59,292 nt of DNA. Source: Bacillus pumilus. Lineage in GTDB: Bacteria; Bacillota; Bacilli; Bacillales; Bacillaceae. The position numbers and the translations under genes are program-made. This document shows positions 27,944 to 37,408 of the stretch, piece by piece (the stretch's first letter is position 1; each line of letters opens with the position of its first letter). The DNA is taken from positions 1-59,292 of the forward strand of contig NZ_NKHG01000067.1 in assembly GCF_002744245.1 (NCBI RefSeq), given 5' to 3'. The notes under the pieces were generated by a model. It was given only the letters and a program-made list of their open reading frames with translations, searched no databases and was not told the DNA's origin.

Positions 27944-27980
27944 TAAAAACACTACCCCATCAAGAAAGGTAGTGTTTTTT
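27944..27980. terminator. Terminator of the proHJA operon
   Basis: AAAACACTACC and GGTAGTGTTTT form a perfect 11-bp stem with T-runs on both sides, 11 nt beyond the proA stop. Confidence 0.85.
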
Positions 27981-27990
27981 GCATTCGTTC

Positions 27991-29259
27991 TTAGCTTCTA
28001 ATCTGGCCATCACCAGACAGCAGCAGCTTTGTTGTGGTGAGTGCAGGAAGCCCCATTGGTCCTCTTGCGTGCAGCTTTTGAGTGGAGATGCCTATTTCAG
28101 CTCCATACCCAAGAGCGCCGCCGTCTGTAAAGCGGGTGGATGCGTTATGATAAACGGCAGCCGCATCTACTTCGTTTAGAAACGTCAGCGCGTTCTTTTC
28201 ATCTTCGGTCACGATGGCTTCTGAATGTTTTGTTCCGTACTGGTCGATATGGTCAATCGCTTCCTCAAGTGAATCGACTACTTTCAACGCAAGATCAAGA
28301 CTTAAGTACTCATCAGTCCAATCCGCTTCCTCAGCAGGAACCGCATTGGAAAAGAAAGACTGTGCTTCCTGATCGCCATGTACAGTGACATAATGCTGAA
28401 ACAGTGCTTCATTTAATTTTGCTCCATTCTCTTTCAGCCAATTGCGATGAATGATCAGTGTCTCAAGGGCATTACAAACAGCTGGACGATTCGTTTTGGC
28501 ATTGATGACAATCTCAACGGCTTTCTTCACATTGGCTGTTTGATCAATAAAGACATGGCAGTTCCCTGTCCCTGTTTCAAGGACTGGAATAGTGGATTCT
28601 TCAACAACTGTTTTAATTAATGACGCACCGCCTCGTGGAATTAGGACATCGATCCATTCCTTTAGATGAAACATGGCTTGAACCGATGAGCGGTCTGTTT
28701 GTTCAATAAATTGCACTGCATCACGTGGGATCTTTGTTTGATCCAATGCTTCATGAATGACACTTACGATGGCTTTGTTGGAAGAAATAGCGGAGGAACC
28801 GCCTTTTAAAATCACTGAATTGCCTGCCTTTAAGGCAAGTCCTGCTGCATCGACAGTGACATTCGGTCTCGCTTCATAGATCATACCGATCACGCCGAGC
28901 GGTACTCTTCGGCTTTTCACATGTAAGCCATTTTCAAGAGTCCATTCATCCAATATTTCTCCAACAGGATCTGTTAATCTCGTCACAAGCCGCAAACTTT
29001 CAGCAAACTCATGAATTCTTTCCTCATTTAACATTAATCGATCCATTAAGGCATCTGAGAAACCCTTTTCTTTTCCTGCATCTAAATCCTTTTGATTTTC
29101 CTGTAAAATGAAGCTGCTTCTTTGTTCTAACGCTTCTGCTATTTTAAGCAGCGCCTCATTCTTTTCGTCTGTTTGAAGTAACCCTAGTTTCTTTGATACG
29201 CGCTTTGCTTTCTTGGCTTTTTCTTTGACAGATGTGACAACTTCAGCTGTCAGTGTCAT
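27991..29259 (-). CDS. proA: Glutamate-5-semialdehyde dehydrogenase (gamma-glutamyl phosphate reductase)
   Basis: 422 residues, full length for ProA. Recognisable segments are SRRVPLGVIGMIYEARPNVTVDAAGLALK, KGGSSAISSNKA, the nucleophile Cys in NRPAVCNALETLIIH, and RFTDGGALGYGAEIGISTQKLHARGPMGL. It makes the second step of proline synthesis with NADPH. It is the last gene of proH-proJ-proA, an arrangement like the osmotically induced proHJAA operon of B. licheniformis. The gene itself appears intact although both upstream genes are damaged. Confidence 0.93.
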   Translation of the reverse strand: MTLTAEVVTSVKEKAKKAKRVSKKLGLLQTDEKNEALLKIAEALEQRSSFILQENQKDLDAGKEKGFSDALMDRLMLNEERIHEFAESLRLVTRLTDPVGEILDEWTLENGLHVKSRRVPLGVIGMIYEARPNVTVDAAGLALKAGNSVILKGGSSAISSNKAIVSVIHEALDQTKIPRDAVQFIEQTDRSSVQAMFHLKEWIDVLIPRGGASLIKTVVEESTIPVLETGTGNCHVFIDQTANVKKAVEIVINAKTNRPAVCNALETLIIHRNWLKENGAKLNEALFQHYVTVHGDQEAQSFFSNAVPAEEADWTDEYLSLDLALKVVDSLEEAIDHIDQYGTKHSEAIVTEDEKNALTFLNEVDAAAVYHNASTRFTDGGALGYGAEIGISTQKLHARGPMGLPALTTTKLLLSGDGQIRS

Positions 29260-29277
29260 GAAATTCCTCCCTTGTGG

Positions 29278-30394
29278 TTAGCAAACTGGTATTGATAAAT
29301 CTAAATGACAAACAAATGCTTCCAGATCGACGACATGAACGACTTCATCTTGGAACAAGTCACTGCTGAGTGCGAGTTCATCAGACGCATAATTGACAAT
29401 GCCGAGCCCTATTTCTCTTCCATCTTGATCTAAAATACGGACAACATCGCCTTTATTAAACGAACCCTTTACATCTACAATGCCATCAGAATCAAGGCTT
29501 TTCTCACGATGCATGAGGTGCTCTTGTGTTTTCTCTTGCACAACGATCTCGCCTTTTGGTCCAGAGTGAAAAGCAATCCACTGCTTCTTATAATTCAGCG
29601 GAGCTAAGTTTTCATCAGCTGTAATATGTGCCCTCCTCTGTACCATTGATCGCTTTGTCTAAAATGTGAGGCGTATCCGCTTTTCCTAAAAAGCCATTGA
29701 TCCCCGAGGCCATTGAAATTTTAAAGGCATCGAGCTTCGATTTCATTCCGCCTGTTCCAACGCTGCTTCCTGCATCTCCCGCAGCTGCTTCAATGTCTTC
29801 TGTGATATCTGTGACCTCGTGGATTCTCTTTGCATTCGGGTTTGTATGGGGGTTATCTTCATACAAGCCATCAATATCAGATAAGATCGCAAGGAAATCA
29901 GCATCAATCAGTCCAGCTACTTTTGCAGACAATGTATCATTATCTCCAAACTTCAATCGATTGATCGTCACTGTATCATTTTCATTAATAATTGGGATGA
30001 TGCCCCGATCTAATAACACATTCATTGTATTTCGCACATTTTGATAGCGTGTTTCATCTGAAAAATCACTTCTTGTAATTAATAGCTGTGAGGCAATATA
30101 ACCGTGCGATAAAAATAAAGTAGAGTATGACTCCATTAAAAGCCCTTGCCCTATAGAGGCAGATGCCTGCTTTTCTGGTAGTGTTTTGGGTCTATCGATA
30201 AATCCTAGTTTTCGGTAACCCGCTGCAACCGCACCAGATGAAACCAAAATCACTTCGTGTCCTTCATCTTTTTGTTTCACAATTTGATTGACGAGGTTTT
30301 CTAGTTTTTTTAAACTAATCTCACCTTGAAAGCTAGTAAGAGAGCTGCTTCCGATTTTGACAACAATTCGTTTTCTCTCTTTATCTGCGTACAC
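29278..30394 (-). pseudogene. proJ: Glutamate 5-kinase with a frameshift between kinase and PUA domains
   Basis: The first frame (29615-30394, GTG start with AGGAG 7 nt ahead) encodes a complete amino-acid-kinase domain of 259 residues: KIGSSSLTS, VSSGAVAAGYRKLG, INENDTVT, LSDIDGLY and the GTGGMKSKLDAFK phosphate loop. It then ends early at EEGTYYS. The RNA-binding-like PUA domain continues in a second frame from about 29622 to 29278 (ADENLAPLNYKKQWIAFHSG to LEAFVCHLD). The expected junction would read GTYFTADEN; two bases appear to be missing at GGCACATATTACAGC. The kinase domain alone may keep activity, since PUA-less glutamate kinases are known to work. Confidence 0.85.
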
Positions 30395-30421
30395 CTTATC
30401 ACTCCTGTATTGAGGCTCTAT

Positions 30422-31258
30422 TTATATAGATACTTTTTGTTTTTGCTCGTCGCTAATCTCTTTTGATCGATTGGCGGCATGTTTGACGGCTTGCTTCATC
30501 GCTTCTCCCCCGCCAAAATCATCTAATGCATTCAGTCCTGCAGCAGTTGTTCCATTCGGTGACGTGATTTTTTCTCTTAGGACAGAAGGGTTTTCAGCTG
30601 TTTCTTGAAGCATTTTGGCTGCACCAAGAAGGGTCTGTGTACCGATTTGGCGAGACATTTCTTTTGATAAACCTGCTTCTTCTCCTGCTTCTTCGATTCT
30701 TTCCATTAAGAAATAAAAATAGGCTGGCCCGCTTCCGGCAATTCCTGTGAAAATGTCCATTTGCTCTTCCTGAATGGTATAAACTTCTCCCATTTCAGAT
30801 AAAAGGGCCTGACTCATGCTCACATCTTCGTTTTTCACAAATCGTCCAGCAGATAGAGCCGTCGCTGATGCCCCAATCGTACTTGACGTATTAGGCATGA
30901 CCCTCATGACTGGCTGCCCTTCATGCAGCATGTCTTCAATATATGCTGCTTTCACACCTGCAAGTACAGACAGGATGAGCTGGTCTCTCTGAATATGTGG
31001 TTTTAATGATTCAAGTGCTGTTTCAACATCCTTTGGCTTCATCGCCAGGATCAAGATATCCATTTCTTCAAAAGGAAATGAATCCATTGTGGCTGTTTGT
31101 ATTCCGTATCGTTTCGTTAGTTCACTCAATCGATGCCTGTTTTGCCTGTTTGTTGCGTAAATATGGTTGAGCGGCATCTGTCCTGATCGCACAATACCTG
31201 CGATCATTCCTTCAGCCATAGAACCTGCTCCAATGAAAGCAACTTTCTTTTGATCAAT
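30422..31258 (-). CDS. proH: Pyrroline-5-carboxylate reductase with no standard start codon
   Basis: From the ATG at 31219 the frame gives 265 residues beginning MAEGM. That would cut off the NADPH-binding strand. Upstream in the same frame the DNA encodes IDQKKVAFIGAGS, the missing Rossmann motif, preceded by a GGGAGAGG ribosome site, but no ATG, GTG or TTG occurs between them. The plausible starts are ATT (31258) or ATC (31261), 6-9 nt after that site. Downstream hallmarks are intact: ILAMKPKDVE, MPNTSSTIGASATAL, IAGSGPAYFYFLMERI and REKITSPNGTTAAGL. It performs the last step of proline synthesis. Either a rare start codon is used or the start has been lost by mutation. Confidence 0.8.
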   Translation of the reverse strand: MDQKKVAFIGAGSMAEGMIAGIVRSGQMPLNHIYATNRQNRHRLSELTKRYGIQTATMDSFPFEEMDILILAMKPKDVETALESLKPHIQRDQLILSVLAGVKAAYIEDMLHEGQPVMRVMPNTSSTIGASATALSAGRFVKNEDVSMSQALLSEMGEVYTIQEEQMDIFTGIAGSGPAYFYFLMERIEEAGEEAGLSKEMSRQIGTQTLLGAAKMLQETAENPSVLREKITSPNGTTAAGLNALDDFGGGEAMKQAVKHAANRSKEISDEQKQKVSI

Positions 31259-31312
31259 GATATTGATCCTCTCCCTCGTTCGCTTTTTGTTCGTGTTTTT
31301 CGCACGTAAGTT

Positions 31313-31340
31313 ATCGTAACATGATGAGAAATCGTGTCAA
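31313..31340 (-). promoter_or_regulatory. Probable proH promoter
   Basis: On the minus strand TTGACA (31340-31335) is followed after 16 nt by TACGAT (31318-31313). The predicted start lies about 45 nt before the proH ribosome site. Confidence 0.5.
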
Positions 31341-31527
31341 GAAAGAGCTGTCCCTTTTCAAAAGTCCCGAGTGCAATGGGAATAGCTTGCTGTATATATG
31401 TTAGTCGCGCTTTTATCATCATTCAATTTAGGCAAAAAGAACTATCATAATTTGAATCATAATACCCTTTCGTTCGACTGAATTCATCATTTTATTTTTG
31501 GTTTCGGTGACTTCAATTCTACTTTTT

Positions 31528-31557
31528 AGAAAGCGTCATCATTTTTGATGACTTTCT
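31528..31557. repeat. Inverted repeat upstream of the P450 gene
   Basis: AGAAAG-C-GTCATCA and TGATGAC-TTTCT form a near-perfect stem around a 4-nt T loop. No gene ends here on either strand, so it is more likely an operator or leader element than a terminator. The rest of the 31341-31690 gap shows nothing else that I can name. Confidence 0.4.
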
Positions 31558-31690
31558 ATTTTCCTATATGATGAATGTGTGTGAATATTTCGATTAAACC
31601 ATTGACATATTTTAGAAAACATGTCCGTTGAAAAGAAAATTGACTGGTGATACCGTGAAGGAGAAATCATGTGAAAAAGGAGCGTTCATA

Positions 31691-32887
31691 ATGAAAGTGA
31701 AAGAAAACTATGTCAATGTCATTCCAATGAAAGAAATCCGATCAACTGATGACCTTCTTTTCCCGTTCCCTATCTACAATGAGTTACGTGCGCAAGATGA
31801 TATTAGATACGATGAGACGAGAAAGTGCTGGGATCTCTTTCGATATGCTGATATTCAGTCCGTCCTCAAGCAGCCTAAAGTGTTCTCATCACAGCGCGGC
31901 AGAAGCACGTCTAAAACGAGTATTTTAACAATGGACCCTCCAAAACATACAAAGATGAGAGCACTCGTAAATAAAGCATTCACACCAAAAGCGATCAAGC
32001 AATTGGAAGAAAAGATCAAAGACCTGACACATGATCTATTAAAACAAGTAAGGGATCAACGTACATTTGATATTGTGCAAGATTTAGCCGCTCCCCTGCC
32101 TGTGATGATCATCGCCGAGCTTCTCGGTGCAGAGGTGAAAGACAGAGAGCTGATTAAGAAACATTCAGATGCCCTCGTCGCAGGTGCTAAAGATGAATCA
32201 AAAGAAGCCATTCAAGCCGTTGTAGACATGCAAAAACGCGCAGAAGAGGAGCTGTCAGATTATTTCTCTCGTTTGATCGAAAAACGAAAAGAAACACCTG
32301 CTGATGATTTGATTTCTCTCCTCATTCAAGCGGAAATCGACGGTGAGCGCTTAACTGAGAATGAATTGCTTGGCTTTTGTATTCTATTACTTGTGGCTGG
32401 TAATGAAACAACGACCAATTTAATCACAAATGCAGTACGGCTGCTCACAGAGAAGCCAGATATCGCCGAATCAGTGCGGCACGATCCTTCTCTCATTCCT
32501 CAATTGACGGAGGAAACGTTACGCTATTATCCACCTGTTCAAGCGATTGGACGAATTGCAGCAGAGGATGTTGAGATCGCTGGCTCTCGTATTGAAAAAG
32601 GAGACTATCTCATCAGCTGGATTGCATCTGCGAATCGTGATGAACGAAAATTCGACGATCCAGATACGTTCCGACTTGATCGAAAATCAAATCCGCATAT
32701 GAGCTTTGGTTTTGGCATTCATTTCTGCCTTGGTGCCCCTCTTGCCAGGCTTGAAAGCAATATAGCACTTGAGATTTTACTCCGTGCATTTAAAGAAATC
32801 ACCTCTGCGGCAGATAGGCTAAAACCCATTCAAAGCACGTTTGTTTTTGGGGTAAAAGAATTTCCTGTACAGGTCACCTGTTTTTAA
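31691..32887 (+). CDS. Cytochrome P450 (CYP109-like)
   Basis: 398 residues from the ATG at 31691 (AAGGAG 8 nt ahead). The I-helix oxygen-activation motif is LLVAGNETTTNL, the K-helix ExxR is EETLRYYP, and the haem-binding loop is FGFGIHFCLGAPLARLE with Cys346 as the iron ligand. Class I bacterial P450s hydroxylate fatty acids, terpenoids or steroids with electrons from ferredoxin or flavodoxin; no redox partner is encoded nearby. The general look recalls the CYP109 group of Bacillus (B. subtilis YjiB), but that is a judgement by eye. It ends at its own terminator. Confidence 0.9.
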   Translation: MKVKENYVNVIPMKEIRSTDDLLFPFPIYNELRAQDDIRYDETRKCWDLFRYADIQSVLKQPKVFSSQRGRSTSKTSILTMDPPKHTKMRALVNKAFTPKAIKQLEEKIKDLTHDLLKQVRDQRTFDIVQDLAAPLPVMIIAELLGAEVKDRELIKKHSDALVAGAKDESKEAIQAVVDMQKRAEEELSDYFSRLIEKRKETPADDLISLLIQAEIDGERLTENELLGFCILLLVAGNETTTNLITNAVRLLTEKPDIAESVRHDPSLIPQLTEETLRYYPPVQAIGRIAAEDVEIAGSRIEKGDYLISWIASANRDERKFDDPDTFRLDRKSNPHMSFGFGIHFCLGAPLARLESNIALEILLRAFKEITSAADRLKPIQSTFVFGVKEFPVQVTCF

Positions 32888-32910
32888 AAGTCCCTTTAAG
32901 GGGCTTTTTT
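32886..32910 (+). terminator. Terminator of the P450 gene
   Basis: AAAAGTCCC and GGGGCTTTT pair with one G-U and a short TTTAA loop. It overlaps the stop codon region and is followed by a T-run. Confidence 0.65.
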
Positions 32911-33015
32911 CATTTTCTTCAATTCATCATCTCTTTCTTACCTTCTACCTCCGAACATGCTAAAATATAGTCCATATAAAGCGACTACGAAATTCGGAAA
33001 GGAAGCCAAAAACTC

Positions 33016-35058
33016 ATGACCGATTATACAATAATGAAAGACGGAATATTCAAATCAGTTTGTTCTTTAGATTGTCCAGATCAGTGCGGCCTTTTAATAC
33101 ATAAAGAAAACGGAAAGATCGTCAAAGTTCAGGGAGATCCAGACCACCCTGTGACACAAGGAAACATCTGCAATAAAGTGCGGAATGTGACAGCCCGTTT
33201 ATATGATGAAAAACGGCTGAAAACACCTTTAAAACGTGTTGGACGAAAAGGAGACGGCCAGTTTGCGCCCATTACATGGGATGAAGCCATTGAAACCATT
33301 CGTCAAAAATGGACAAAACTGATCGAAGAAAAAGGTCCAGAAAGTATTTTACCTTACAGCTTCTACGGGAACATGGGGAATCTCAATGCAGAGGGAATGG
33401 ACCGCCGCTTTTTCTATCGTCTTGGTTCAAGTCAGTTAGATCGAACCATCTGCCAATCAGCAGGAACGACTGGCTATAAATATACAATGGGCGCAAGCAT
33501 CGGAACAGATCCTGAAGATACCATCCATACAAAACTATTTATCTTTTGGGGCATCAATGCCGTGTCGACCAATATGCACCAAATCACCTTGGCACAAAAA
33601 GCTAGAAAACAAGGGGCTAAGATTGTCGTCATTGACGTTCACAAAAACCAAACTGGCCGGATGGCTGATTGGTTCATTCCGCTTAGACCCGGCACTGACA
33701 GTGCGCTTGCCCTTGGCATCATGCATGTCCTTTTTGAAGAAGATCGCACAGATGCGTCATTTTTAGACACTTACACGGTCGGCCACAAAGAACTGCGCGA
33801 GCATGTCAAGCAGTATGATCCTGAAACGGTTGCACACATTACGGGTGTCCCTAAAGAAGACATCCTCACACTTGCGAGAATGTATGCAGAGACATCGCCA
33901 TCACTCATTCGTATCGGCAATGGGTTGCAGCATCATGATAATGGCGGAATGAGCATTAGAACCATCGCCTGCCTCCCTGCTCTAACTGGTCAATGGCTGC
34001 ACAAGGGTGGCGGTGCGATGAAATCGAACTCCTCTTTTCTCAGTTATAATGAAACAGCTCTTCAGCGGCCAGATCTGCTAAAAGAACGGGCACCTAGAAC
34101 ATTTAATATGAATCAGCTGGGCAGTGTGCTTATGAATGCAGAGCCTTCAATTGATTCCCTCTTTGTCTACTCTTGCAATCCAGCTGTTGTGACACCTGAA
34201 GCGAATAAAGTAAGAGAGGGTTTGCTGAAAGAGGACTTATTTACGGTTGTTCATGACCTGTTCCTTACAGAAACAGCCGCCTATGCAGATATTGTTCTAC
34301 CTGCGACATCTGCCTTTGAAAACGAGGATTTCTATACATCTTACTGGCATCATTATATTCAAATACAAGAGCCGGTCATTGAACGCTATGGAGAAAGCAA
34401 ATCAAACACAGAAGTCTTTCGCCTTTTAGCTCATGCCATGGGCTTTGAAGATGAAGCCTTCCGTGAGACAGATGCTGATCTTATGAAACAAGCTCTTCAT
34501 CACCCGGAAAATCCGCATTATGAAGACATTTCATATGAAGCGTTAAAAGAGAAAAAGTGGATCAAAGCAAAACGTGGTGCTTTCCAAGAATTAAAGCTCC
34601 CTACCCCAAGCGGGAAAATTGAGCTTTATTCTGAACAAATGAAAGAAGATGGATATCCAGCGCTTCCAACCTACGTACCACTTTATCAGGAAAGTGATTA
34701 TCCACTTACCTTTATACCGGGACCAAACCTTAATTTTCTTAATTCCACCTTCTCACTTCATGAAAAGCATCAAAAGCTTGAGAAATTTCCAAAGCTTCAT
34801 ATGAATGAACAAGATGCAAAAGAGAGACAGATTGAAGATGGTGACATGGTGCGTGTGCTGAATGATCGAGGAGAATGCGAGCTTGTCGTTGCGGTCGGTC
34901 ACAATGTGTTATCTGGCGTTGTGGTCAGCCAAGGATTATGGGCAGATCAAAAAGGCAAAAAACATTTGGTCAATGGACTAACACCTGATCGTTTGGCAGA
35001 TATGGGCGGCGGTGCCACATTCTTTTCTGGCAGAGTTGAGGTTGAAAAATTATCATAG
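33016..35058 (+). CDS. yoaE: Molybdopterin-dependent oxidoreductase (YoaE type)
   Basis: 680 residues. The N-terminal [4Fe-4S] pattern is SVCSLDCPDQCG with a fourth Cys in GNICNKV. Molybdopterin segments follow (CQSAGTTGYKYTMG, IFWGINAVSTNMHQ, LRPGTDSALALGIMH, VYSCNPAVVTPEAN), and the C-terminal domain carries FIPGPNLNFLNSTFS. It belongs to the formate dehydrogenase/DMSO reductase superfamily; the substrate is not known. It stands alone, with no electron-transfer subunit, signal peptide or accessory gene. A GGAAAGGAAG site precedes the ATG by about 10 nt. Confidence 0.85.
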   Translation: MTDYTIMKDGIFKSVCSLDCPDQCGLLIHKENGKIVKVQGDPDHPVTQGNICNKVRNVTARLYDEKRLKTPLKRVGRKGDGQFAPITWDEAIETIRQKWTKLIEEKGPESILPYSFYGNMGNLNAEGMDRRFFYRLGSSQLDRTICQSAGTTGYKYTMGASIGTDPEDTIHTKLFIFWGINAVSTNMHQITLAQKARKQGAKIVVIDVHKNQTGRMADWFIPLRPGTDSALALGIMHVLFEEDRTDASFLDTYTVGHKELREHVKQYDPETVAHITGVPKEDILTLARMYAETSPSLIRIGNGLQHHDNGGMSIRTIACLPALTGQWLHKGGGAMKSNSSFLSYNETALQRPDLLKERAPRTFNMNQLGSVLMNAEPSIDSLFVYSCNPAVVTPEANKVREGLLKEDLFTVVHDLFLTETAAYADIVLPATSAFENEDFYTSYWHHYIQIQEPVIERYGESKSNTEVFRLLAHAMGFEDEAFRETDADLMKQALHHPENPHYEDISYEALKEKKWIKAKRGAFQELKLPTPSGKIELYSEQMKEDGYPALPTYVPLYQESDYPLTFIPGPNLNFLNSTFSLHEKHQKLEKFPKLHMNEQDAKERQIEDGDMVRVLNDRGECELVVAVGHNVLSGVVVSQGLWADQKGKKHLVNGLTPDRLADMGGGATFFSGRVEVEKLS

Positions 35059-35065
35059 AAAGAGA

Positions 35066-35107
35066 AAAAAGCCAGCACGCACGCGACGGGAATGCTGGCT
35101 TTTTTTA
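35066..35107. terminator. Bidirectional terminator between yoaE and xynA
   Basis: AGCCAGCA and TGCTGGCT pair around a GC-rich loop and are bordered by A6 and T7, serving both convergent genes. Confidence 0.85.
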
Positions 35108-35115
35108 TGAGCTTT

Positions 35116-35802
35116 TTATTGACCAATAAACAGTTGATTGGTCATCACATTCGCACTTCCGTTGCTTCGGTAGCCTTCTACAGTGAATGCCGTTTCATAC
35201 ATTTTACCCATTGGCATCCCTAAGCTTTCCCACTTTTTAAAATGCTGACTAACAGATACAGTCCCGCTTGTACGTTTTGTTTGACGTACACTCCAATACT
35301 GTTTAAAGGTAGCAATCCCAATAATGGAAGGCTGATTGACACGAGTTGTTTCATAAATGTCATATGTGCCTCCATCAACAGTAAATGTTCCTTTATGGGT
35401 TCCAGTTGGACGATACGTGCCCCATGAATCAACAATGTAGTATTCGGCTAATGGTGATTGTGTCCAGCCATAGACACATAAATAGGAATTCCCGCCTGGG
35501 TTGAAACTTGCGTTGTAATTGATGGAGATGTTGCCAAGCTGATGATGAGTTTTAGTGGAGTCAAACTTCTTCCCTTTTCGGAATAAAGCGTTCCCGATAT
35601 TGTTCCATTGCGCGCTAAATGCCCCGCCGTTATTGAGTGTCATTGATGTGTTTCCATAATCCTTCCATAATTCATAATCGTAGCCGCTATGGTTGCCCAT
35701 TTCATTATTATTAATGGTCTTCGCATGAGCTGGTACAGCAGTGAGTGTAAGCGTGAGTCCAATGCACATCACAAACAAGAGCCTTAACCTTTTCAAATTC
35801 AT
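35116..35802 (-). CDS. xynA: Secreted endo-1,4-beta-xylanase, GH11
   Basis: 228 residues with a signal peptide ending near AHA (residue 27). It shows the GH11 jelly-roll sequence: [31 protein letters not shown] and [21 protein letters not shown]. The nucleophile Glu120 lies in LAEYYIV, and the acid/base Glu209 in AFTVEGYR. It cuts the xylan backbone outside the cell. Both length and sequence recall the B. pumilus XynA enzyme. It lies downstream of xylB on the same strand with only 82 nt between and no clear terminator, so read-through from xylAB is possible. Confidence 0.97.
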   Translation of the reverse strand: MNLKRLRLLFVMCIGLTLTLTAVPAHAKTINNNEMGNHSGYDYELWKDYGNTSMTLNNGGAFSAQWNNIGNALFRKGKKFDSTKTHHQLGNISINYNASFNPGGNSYLCVYGWTQSPLAEYYIVDSWGTYRPTGTHKGTFTVDGGTYDIYETTRVNQPSIIGIATFKQYWSVRQTKRTSGTVSVSQHFKKWESLGMPMGKMYETAFTVEGYRSNGSANVMTNQLFIGQ

Positions 35803-35884
35803 CCCTCTCCTTTTTCATCCTTATTGTTCTGTCATTACTAAGGTGAAACGAGTCCATCACCTCCTTTCATGTAACGGTTCTCTG

Positions 35885-37381
35885 CTAGATGGATCGATAC
35901 GGTTCTAAACCCGCATGAATGTCTCTTGTGCTTGTATAAATGCTTTGATACAAACGAAATAGATGATCATATACATCGACATGCTGCTGATTTGGCGCAA
36001 ATACGGCCGCTTGATGGATAAACTGATCAGCGCACGCTTCAAGTGACTGATACCATCCGCAGCCAACCGCTGCAAGCATAGCTGCCCCTAAAGCCGGCCC
36101 TTGTTCATTTTCTAACTGGATGACCTCAGTCTGAAAAATGTCTGCTTGCATTTGAAGCCATGTCTTACTTCTTGCACCGCCGCCAATGGACACAATTGTA
36201 TCTATTTCTTTCCCTGCCTGCCTAAATAAAGCCATTGATTCATTTAACGAGAAGGTGATTCCTTCTAGTACAGCCCTGACGATATGCACTCTTTCATGTC
36301 TGCTATCTAATCCAATTAAACTTCCGCGAATGATCGAATCCGCATAAGGTGTTCTTTCACCCACTAAATAAGGGGTAAATAACAATCCATTTGCTCCTGG
36401 CGCTACATCTGCTACGCCGTCTAAAAGCTCTTTGAATGATTCATTTGGAGCCAGTAAGGATTTTGTCCAATCAAGACTATATCCGGCTGAAAGAGTGACA
36501 CCCATTGTATAAAAAGCGTCTTTTTTGGCATGATGAAACAAATGTAAATTCCCTTGAAGCTCTCTATTATGGTTCTCTTCGTATGAAAGAATGACACCGG
36601 ATGTGCCGATGCTGCATAACGTGTGACCAGATGACAAAATGCCGGCACCAATTGCCCCGCAAGCATTATCTGCTCCTCCCGCAAAGACTTTCGTATCTTT
36701 AATCCCGATCTCACGTGCTACTTGCGGCAAAAGCGTCCCCACCTCCGTCTCTGATGAGACAAGCGGCGGACAAATATGTAGAGAGATATCAAATGCTTGA
36801 CATATTTCCTGACTCCACGTTTGTCCGCTGATATCTAACAATAAAGTGCCAGCCGCATCAGAATAATCGGTATGGATAGCGCCGGTTAATCGAAATCTGA
36901 CATAATCTTTTGGGAGTAAAAACATGTCTATTTTTTGATCAATGTCTGGTTCATGTTCTTTTACCCATAATAATTTCGGCAAGGTGAACCCTTCTAACGC
37001 ATGGTTTTTTGTGATCTTTTGCAGCCTGTCCCTTAGCTTTTCGGTGATGGTTGTACATTGCGCTGTCGTTCTTGTATCATTCCACAATATCGCAGGACGC
37101 AGCACTTGGCGGAATTCATCTAATAAAACAAGCCCATGCATCTGTCCGGAAAAACTGATGCCTTCTACGTGCAATCGCTGGACAGGCTGCCTCGTCATGA
37201 GTTCTTTCATCGCGGCAATCGTCTGCTCTACCCAGTCTTCAGGATTCTGCTCACAATATCCAGGTTTGTCTTGAATGAGGCGATAAGGTTTAGAGGCTTC
37301 ACAGCACACCTTACCGTTCTCATCTACTAATATCGCTTTGACTCCGCTCGTTCCAAGATCAATTCCCATCACATACTTCAT
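35885..37381 (-). CDS. xylB: Xylulokinase
   Basis: 498 residues of the FGGY carbohydrate-kinase family. The N-terminal ATPase fold starts MGIDLGTSGVKAILVD. The xylulose-binding region includes GISFSGQMHGLVLLD and LWNDTRTT. The catalytic Asp lies in FAGGADNACGAIGAG, and the C-terminal domain has VSIGGGARSKTWLQMQADI. It phosphorylates D-xylulose to xylulose 5-phosphate. It begins 27 nt after xylA, in the xylAB operon. Confidence 0.95.
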   Translation of the reverse strand: MKYVMGIDLGTSGVKAILVDENGKVCCEASKPYRLIQDKPGYCEQNPEDWVEQTIAAMKELMTRQPVQRLHVEGISFSGQMHGLVLLDEFRQVLRPAILWNDTRTTAQCTTITEKLRDRLQKITKNHALEGFTLPKLLWVKEHEPDIDQKIDMFLLPKDYVRFRLTGAIHTDYSDAAGTLLLDISGQTWSQEICQAFDISLHICPPLVSSETEVGTLLPQVAREIGIKDTKVFAGGADNACGAIGAGILSSGHTLCSIGTSGVILSYEENHNRELQGNLHLFHHAKKDAFYTMGVTLSAGYSLDWTKSLLAPNESFKELLDGVADVAPGANGLLFTPYLVGERTPYADSIIRGSLIGLDSRHERVHIVRAVLEGITFSLNESMALFRQAGKEIDTIVSIGGGARSKTWLQMQADIFQTEVIQLENEQGPALGAAMLAAVGCGWYQSLEACADQFIHQAAVFAPNQQHVDVYDHLFRLYQSIYTSTRDIHAGLEPYRSI

Positions 37382-37408
37382 GTTTTCACTCCTTCAGAAC
37401 AGATTGAA

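Noticed and set aside
31204-31422. 72-codon minus-strand frame upstream of proH
   Set aside because: It overlaps the proH promoter and ribosome site, and its end is simply the wrong frame of the proH start (SISLIKRKLL for IDQKKVAFIG).
35803-35862. Short frame before xynA starting ATGGACTCGTTTCAC after AAAGGAGGTG
   Set aside because: The ribosome site is too close to the ATG and the frame runs into xynA out of phase; no sign of selection.
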